Positions 5,372 to 9,831 of a stretch of 9,831 bases of DNA are shown here, in pieces. Each line of letters opens with the position of its first letter. Position 1 is the first letter of the stretch. The notes under the pieces are model-generated. The model ran no database searches. It saw only the letters and a list, made by a program, of their open reading frames with translations, and was not told where the DNA came from. Source of the stretch: an uncultured Collinsella sp. (GTDB taxonomy: Bacteria; Actinomycetota; Coriobacteriia; Coriobacteriales; Coriobacteriaceae); NCBI GenBank assembly GCA_900545905.1, contig URBA01000034.1, positions 1 through 9,831 of the forward strand, written 5' to 3'. The position numbers and the translations under genes are program-made.

Positions 5372-8371
5372 ATGGTAAATGATTTGAGCGGTATAGACGA
5401 CCTCGAGCTGATGCCGCTGGGCGGAGGCTATATGGTGCGACGCGAACGCTTGATGAATGAGCTTATCGCCAAGGGCCGAAAGGCTGGCATCGTGGTTCTT
5501 TATGCGCCCGACGGGTTTGGGAAGACCTCGGTGCTGCTGCAGTACACCCATGAGGTTAAATGCGACCCGACGCGAGGCCCCGTGCGGATTATCGAGGCCG
5601 ATCGCGCCACTGGGCGCGAGGTGTTTATGCAGCTCGAGGTGGTTACCGAAGAACTCAAAGACAAACCGCACTCCCTTATCGCGATTGATAATGTGCCAAA
5701 CCTCGATCAGCACGATACCGAAGACCTCATCGACAGGATTCGCGGCCTGCGCGCTATGGGGGTAGGGGTCTTTATCTCCTGCCGTCCTTCAAATCGTCAA
5801 CTGATTCATGGGCTGGGCGATTCGGTTAAGATCAATGCGCAGATGCTCAAGGTGCATGCCTATGAGTATTCGGCGTGGGCATCGGCGTTTTCGATCAGCA
5901 CATCGCTCGACTTTTATCAGCTCACGCAGGGCGTGCCCGAGCTCGTTTCGGCATTGCAGACGGGTCTGTATGGCCAAGGCGACGTAGCCGGTCTGCTCGA
6001 AAACGAGATTGTCAACGTATATGGCGCGGCACTTGCCGATCTGGCTTCGCTCGACAATAATGCGCTGTTTTGCGTGGCATGTCTCATGATTTTGATGGGC
6101 GAGGGCAATATCGCAGAACTCGAGGCTTGTGGGGTGAGGCTGTCGATGGTCGACCAGTCCTACTTTGTACGCGACTACCCGATCTTTGGCTTGGATCCCG
6201 CCGAGCGGAGTTTTACGTGTCTGGGCACGGAGGATAACGGACGCTTGCGTTTGCGTAAGTTGGTGGCCGAGGTTCGCCCCGAACTTGTTCCGAGGGCGGC
6301 CCGGATTTTGCTTAAGGCGGGTAGATGCGATGCGGCGATGGGCCTGGCGGACGCCTTTTTGGACCGTGAGGCGGTTCTTGAACTTGCTGGGCAGTATGGG
6401 GTCGATTTTGCTCTGACGGGGCACGGGGCCGATATCTGCCGAGCAGCGCTGGGCACGATCGACGCTGACGATCCGGCTCCAGAGCCAACGCCTGCCGAGG
6501 CGCTTGGCGTATATCTGGCAGCGGTCAGCGTGTCCAACACAAAGCTCGCCCGCTATATGGCATCGGTCATCGAGCGCGGGGGCGAACGGGCGGCCTGCGA
6601 AATAGACCCTGTTTCATGGAGGGTGGCCCAGACACTGACGGCTGTTTGTTATGGGGACAACGGGCTTGGGCTTCCTACGAACCTGGCCGTGCCAGAAATC
6701 GAGACATCCCATACCGCACTCGATATGTTGTCTGCGCATATCGAGGTCAAGCGCTGTCTGACCGAGCGGGGAAATGACGGCGGCGTTCTACAGCAGCTCA
6801 AAACGAGCAGGGCCTACGACTGCGAGCTCGACATCGCGGGGATTGTTATACGGGCCGATAGCATGCTGGTGGAGCTCTTTGACGGGTCGTTTACGGGAAC
6901 CGACGAGCGCGACGACGAGATGACGGTGGTGCGGGAGGCGCTCGACGTACGTGGGCTTAAGGCGATGGCTATCTGGGTGCGCATGGTGTTGGCGGCACGG
7001 CGGCTCCTTTCCGGCTTGCCGGTAACCGACGATGCGGCGTTCAACGAGCTCGATCGTTTTGCCGTGCGCATGCGCGACAACCAGATTCAGCTGTTTGGCC
7101 TGTTGCTAGAAGGTTGGCAGTCGCTGGCAGAGGGACGGCCGGTTAATGCAAAGTTCCGTGCGGTCCAAGTGCTCAAACTTGCCGAGGAGTCGATTGCGTA
7201 CATGCGCGATAACGCATTGCTGCTGGAGCGCGCGGCGTATCTGCGTAACACCTCGATGGTTTCGGTACGCGAGGAAGCGGAGTTGCTCGATATAAGCCAG
7301 ACGCAGGTTGGTGGAGCGGAGGCCTGGATGGTGGCGCTGCATTTGGCCTGTGCGGGCCGAGACAGCGATCTTGCGGCCTGGATGTCCATGAATCGTGCGG
7401 GAATTCTAGAGCCATCGTATCGGCTCTTTGCGCGCCTTGCCATGCATTGTCTGGGCGAGCCGGCGACCAGGATTCGCAAGAAGCTTCCCGTGCGCGAGCT
7501 GTCGCGGTACTCGCTGCGCGACGATTTGGAAGGGGAGGGCGAGCGCCTGTTCCAGGCCGGCGAGGTTGAAGCCGTTGATACCATCGACCATATCGAGATT
7601 CGCATGTTTGGTGCGTTTCGCGCCGAGCGCGACGGGTTTCCCATCACGGACAAAATGTGGCGCCGCAAGAAGGCGGCGACACTTGCCGAGCGGCTTGCGC
7701 TGGGCATGGATGCGCTCGTCGATCGTGAGACGCTGGCCATGGAGCTGTGGCCCCATGCCGAGTTCAATAGCGCCCGCAACAACCTGTACTCGACGATATC
7801 GCGCTTGCGGTCGGCTTTGGGGCCGACGCCGGATGGCAAGTCATGCGTGCTCATCCAAAATGAATGCATCGGGCTCAACGGCGACTACGTCAAGACCGAT
7901 GTACGGCTGTTTGACCAGATAAGCCGCGAGGTTTTGGGAAATCGCACGGGTGCGCGCGGGCCCCATTTAGTTGAGCTGTGCCTTAAGATTGAGCAGCTTT
8001 ATGCCGGACCGTTGTATGTTCCCAATGGCTGTAACCCCACCTACTTTTTGCGTATGCGACGCATTATGCAGTCAAAGTACATCGATTGCATGATTAAGGG
8101 AGCAAATGCCGCCCTAGAAGAAAACGACCTGCAGTCGGCGATTTGGCTGGCGGAGTCGGGGCTTCGGCAGGAAACGGCGCGTGAGGATATGGTGCGCTGC
8201 GCCATGCGCGTCTACAGTGCGGCGGGGCGGCGGCGCGATATCGTCGAGCTGTACAGCGGGCATATGCACCATCTAAGGGAGCAGGTCAATGGCGTGCCCG
8301 AGCCCGAGACGCGGCGTCTATACGAGCGCTTGGTGGAGGGGCGGCTCAATCGCGTGCTGGTCGAGCGATAA
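5372..8371 (+). CDS. MalT-like NTPase / BTAD (SARP-type) transcriptional regulator
   Basis: A large putative one-component transcription factor of 999 residues. An N-terminal STAND-type P-loop NTPase has Walker A APDGFGKT (45-52, Lys51), Walker B LIAIDN (Asp106) and a sensor-like strand VFISCRP (133-139). The middle (about 280-720) is alanine- and leucine-rich and probably an alpha-helical solenoid; I see no named domain there. The C-terminus has an OmpR/SARP-like winged helix (about 741-830, starting IEIRMFGAF, with recognition-helix-like RNNLYSTISRLRSAL from 802). A helical BTAD domain (about 840-990) follows. No LuxR-type helix-turn-helix is present. The domain order is the reverse of AfsR, where the SARP part comes first. 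Start ATG 5372 has GAGGAG (5361-5366) 5 bases upstream. No signal peptide or membrane segment is evident, so it should be cytoplasmic. Ligand and target genes are unknown. No terminator in its own direction was seen. Confidence 0.82.
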   Translation: MVNDLSGIDDLELMPLGGGYMVRRERLMNELIAKGRKAGIVVLYAPDGFGKTSVLLQYTHEVKCDPTRGPVRIIEADRATGREVFMQLEVVTEELKDKPHSLIAIDNVPNLDQHDTEDLIDRIRGLRAMGVGVFISCRPSNRQLIHGLGDSVKINAQMLKVHAYEYSAWASAFSISTSLDFYQLTQGVPELVSALQTGLYGQGDVAGLLENEIVNVYGAALADLASLDNNALFCVACLMILMGEGNIAELEACGVRLSMVDQSYFVRDYPIFGLDPAERSFTCLGTEDNGRLRLRKLVAEVRPELVPRAARILLKAGRCDAAMGLADAFLDREAVLELAGQYGVDFALTGHGADICRAALGTIDADDPAPEPTPAEALGVYLAAVSVSNTKLARYMASVIERGGERAACEIDPVSWRVAQTLTAVCYGDNGLGLPTNLAVPEIETSHTALDMLSAHIEVKRCLTERGNDGGVLQQLKTSRAYDCELDIAGIVIRADSMLVELFDGSFTGTDERDDEMTVVREALDVRGLKAMAIWVRMVLAARRLLSGLPVTDDAAFNELDRFAVRMRDNQIQLFGLLLEGWQSLAEGRPVNAKFRAVQVLKLAEESIAYMRDNALLLERAAYLRNTSMVSVREEAELLDISQTQVGGAEAWMVALHLACAGRDSDLAAWMSMNRAGILEPSYRLFARLAMHCLGEPATRIRKKLPVRELSRYSLRDDLEGEGERLFQAGEVEAVDTIDHIEIRMFGAFRAERDGFPITDKMWRRKKAATLAERLALGMDALVDRETLAMELWPHAEFNSARNNLYSTISRLRSALGPTPDGKSCVLIQNECIGLNGDYVKTDVRLFDQISREVLGNRTGARGPHLVELCLKIEQLYAGPLYVPNGCNPTYFLRMRRIMQSKYIDCMIKGANAALEENDLQSAIWLAESGLRQETAREDMVRCAMRVYSAAGRRRDIVELYSGHMHHLREQVNGVPEPETRRLYERLVEGRLNRVLVER

Positions 8372-8403
8372 AAAACGGGCGCCCGAAGTACTTGGGCACC
8401 CGT
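8370..8403 (-). terminator. rho-independent terminator of yhbY, in the convergent gap
   Basis: Read on the minus strand, a hairpin (8375-8403) ends in six T. Its arms are ACGGG-GCCC and GGGC-CCCGT, with a mismatch, a bulge and an AAGT/ACTT tip. The T run is the complement of A 8370-8375 and overlaps the stop codon of the plus-strand regulator. There is no T-run on the plus strand, so it works clearly only for the minus strand. Confidence 0.8.
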
Positions 8404-8440
8404 AAGCTTGCTATGTGTTGGCTCGCCGGATCATTGGCTC

Positions 8441-8740
8441 TTAGACGAGCTTGATCTTCTCGATGTCCTTGCGCGAGGACTCGCGATACAGCGAGAACTT
8501 GCGGCCGATGACCTGGACGACCTCGGCGTGGCAACGCTCAGCGAGCTCTTCGGCGGCCTCGCGGGCGGAAAGACTGGAGCCATCGAGCACGGAGCACTTA
8601 ACGAGCTCGTGCTTCTCTAGGTAGGCGACCGTCTGCTCGACGGTGCCCTCGTTGACGTCGGACTTGCCGATGATGATGGCGGGGTTGAGGTGATGGGCCA
8701 TGCTGCGAAGCTGCTTGACCTGTGCTCCTGTCAGTGCCAT
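8441..8740 (-). CDS. yhbY: YhbY family RNA-binding protein (CRM domain)
   Basis: A small protein with a single CRS1-YhbY (CRM) domain that associates with pre-50S ribosomal subunits in other bacteria and probably helps rRNA maturation. The 99-residue length is right for the family. The typical start LTGAQVKQLRSMAHHLNPAIIIGK (residues 3-26), the KHELVKCSVL strand and the closing VVQVIGRKFSLYRES are all present. One point is odd: the RNA-contacting GxxG loop, GSNG in E. coli as I recall it, reads GKSD here, so the second glycine is an aspartate. Start ATG at 8738-8740 gives the expected N-terminus, but the ribosome site is poor. Only GAAAG and GCGAGA lie upstream. It is convergent with the regulator gene and ends in its own terminator. 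Confidence 0.92.
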   Translation of the reverse strand: MALTGAQVKQLRSMAHHLNPAIIIGKSDVNEGTVEQTVAYLEKHELVKCSVLDGSSLSAREAAEELAERCHAEVVQVIGRKFSLYRESSRKDIEKIKLV

Positions 8741-8898
8741 GGGTTCTCGCTTTCTATGTATGGGGCGCCCCGCGACGGGGCCTTAATCTACGTGAGCTGT
8801 CCCACGATAGCGCAGGAACGGCGCGGTGTGGAGCGCGTTTTCCCAGTTCAAAAAGAATGCGGATGCCGAGTGAGTGGGCGGTGCGGGCTGTGAACAGG
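8741..8898. other. 158-base gap between the methyltransferase gene and yhbY
   Basis: No gene is supported here. A short GC hairpin, GCCCCG-CGA-CGGGGC (8767-8781), would fall in the yhbY 5' leader. It has no T-run on either strand. A weak minus-strand -10 (TAGATT) lies upstream of it with no good -35. No terminator was found after the methyltransferase, so the two minus-strand genes may be co-transcribed. Confidence 0.45.
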
Positions 8899-9786
8899 CT
8901 ATGAGCTGGGCGCAGAGACCGGCTCCCATGCAATAAACGCCCAACGAACCTTGCGGACATGATCGAGCATATAGCGCCCCTGCGGCACGCCCTTGGACCC
9001 CGGCTCGCCGGCATGGGGGTTCTCAATCATGTGTTGAGCGATGTAGTCACGCAGGCAGTCGATCTTGTCCTCGTTGCCATGCTCGAGCATACGAGAAAAG
9101 TCCGCCACACCCGCTTCAAGGCTGTCGAAGGTATCGCGACGGGGCGATTCAAAGTACGTAACCTGCGGCAGGACACCCATCTGAACGAGGATATTAAAAG
9201 CATACACAAAGCCATTACTGCAGGTAACCGAGGCGCCGATGGCGTTCATCAGGTGCAGGTCATAGCGCGGGCTGGAGTTAGCGACCATCGTGACGGCACA
9301 ACGCCGACGAGCCGTTCGATCAAGCTTGGTAAGCGCGCCTTTTAGGTTGGTCGTGGTGACAGAGCGACTGGCAAAGGCAACATCCACCGCTTTCACGACC
9401 GGTCCAACCAAATCCCAATCATCATCCCAAGCAAGCTCAAGCGGCGTAATAAGATCCTCGAGCCCATAATACTCAATGCCAGCATCAAGCGTGCCCAACA
9501 TAGCAGGGGAGAAATCAGCCGCAATCACAGGATGCCCAGCCTGAGCAAGCGGAATAGCAATCGACCCAGCCCCACACCCCATATCAAGCACGGATTCACC
9601 AGGCTTTAACGCCAACAGCTTGATAAAGTCCCGGGCATACGGGGCAGTCTCCAACGGCCGAAAATGCCGAGCCCGCTTATCCCATTCAAAAGAATCATCA
9701 GCCCGCCGCCGATCAGCTTGCAGCCGCATCCACTCCTGATTCCAATCAGCAGAAAGAAGCTCAGAGCGAGCATCCCCATCAATCAC
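8899..9786 (-). CDS. class I SAM-dependent methyltransferase
   Basis: Transfers a methyl group from S-adenosylmethionine; the substrate is not identifiable from sequence. The 295-residue product has motif I VLDMGCGAGS (66-75) and the acidic motif II end Asp91 in VIAADFSPAML, so it has a Rossmann-type methyltransferase fold in its first half. The second half (about 180-295) is less typical and may form a substrate cap. The frame is open upstream to TTG 9825, but GTG 9784-9786 is preferred. A perfect AGGAGG (complement of 9794-9799) lies 7 bases before it, while the upstream stretch translates to a low-complexity MGGVAFLLLGGWP. It stops at TAG (complement of 8899-8901). The N-terminal half uses more T- and A-ending codons than the ribosomal genes. 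No partner gene gives its role. Confidence 0.85.
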   Translation of the reverse strand: MIDGDARSELLSADWNQEWMRLQADRRRADDSFEWDKRARHFRPLETAPYARDFIKLLALKPGESVLDMGCGAGSIAIPLAQAGHPVIAADFSPAMLGTLDAGIEYYGLEDLITPLELAWDDDWDLVGPVVKAVDVAFASRSVTTTNLKGALTKLDRTARRRCAVTMVANSSPRYDLHLMNAIGASVTCSNGFVYAFNILVQMGVLPQVTYFESPRRDTFDSLEAGVADFSRMLEHGNEDKIDCLRDYIAQHMIENPHAGEPGSKGVPQGRYMLDHVRKVRWAFIAWEPVSAPSS

Positions 9787-9800
9787 GGGCCAACCTCCTA

Positions 9801-9825
9801 GCAACAAAAAAGCGACTCCTCCCAA
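9801..9825 (-). terminator. possible 3' half of a terminator of an upstream minus-strand gene
   Basis: On the minus strand GGGAGGAGTCGC runs straight into six T (complement of 9806-9811), just before the methyltransferase ribosome site. This looks like the downstream arm of a terminator hairpin whose other arm lies beyond the window edge. That cannot be confirmed from this window. Confidence 0.3.
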
Positions 9826-9831
9826 AAGAAG

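Noticed and set aside
8408..8620. A 70-codon plus-strand frame in the yhbY region
   Set aside because: It is antisense to yhbY and has no ribosome site or recognisable domain.
9787..9825. Methyltransferase start at TTG 9825
   Set aside because: A perfect AGGAGG lies between this TTG and GTG 9786 at ideal spacing for the latter, and the extra residues look like translated non-coding DNA.

Overview
The window looks like a high-GC actinobacterial chromosome fragment. The best guess is a gut anaerobe of the class Coriobacteriia, Collinsella or a close relative. The guess rests on three things: GC- and C-ending codons in the ribosomal genes, the actinobacterial order rplM-rpsI-glmM, and an accessory regulator with a bacterial transcriptional activator domain (BTAD). 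It is an inference from gene order and protein style, not from a search. The first 32 bases are not genomic. They are Illumina Nextera (Tn5) adapter left on a contig end, so the left edge is an assembly end and the first gene is cut there.

Layout. Positions 34-894 (+) hold a patatin-like serine lipase that lacks its extreme N-terminus. Next come a promoter and a small leader hairpin, then rplM (L13, GTG start) and rpsI (S9), which are tightly coupled and closed by a strong terminator at 1924-1967. Then come glmM (phosphoglucosamine mutase), a stand-alone glucose-type PTS IIA protein, a 237-base GC-rich structured leader, and nagB (glucosamine-6-phosphate deaminase) with its own terminator at 4956-4983. 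A 388-base AT-richer gap with short repeats precedes a 999-residue regulator: an N-terminal MalT-like P-loop NTPase, a long helical middle, and a C-terminal SARP-type winged helix plus BTAD. The right end is on the minus strand: a YhbY-family RNA-binding protein with a terminator shared with the convergent gap, and a class I SAM-dependent methyltransferase that starts at GTG 9786. No tRNA, rRNA, CRISPR array, insertion sequence or prophage gene was seen.

How the genes fit together. rplM and rpsI are ordinary ribosome supply. GlmM and NagB act on either side of glucosamine-6-phosphate: GlmM sends it to cell-wall UDP-GlcNAc and NagB returns it to fructose-6-phosphate and ammonia. The PTS IIA gene between them ties the locus to sugar uptake. 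The regulator has no obvious target in the window; its own upstream region is the nearest candidate.

Most of the window is housekeeping. The places that deserve attention are the adapter contamination, the nagB leader RNA, and the regulator with its repeat-bearing upstream region. I do not see a convincing new multi-gene system.
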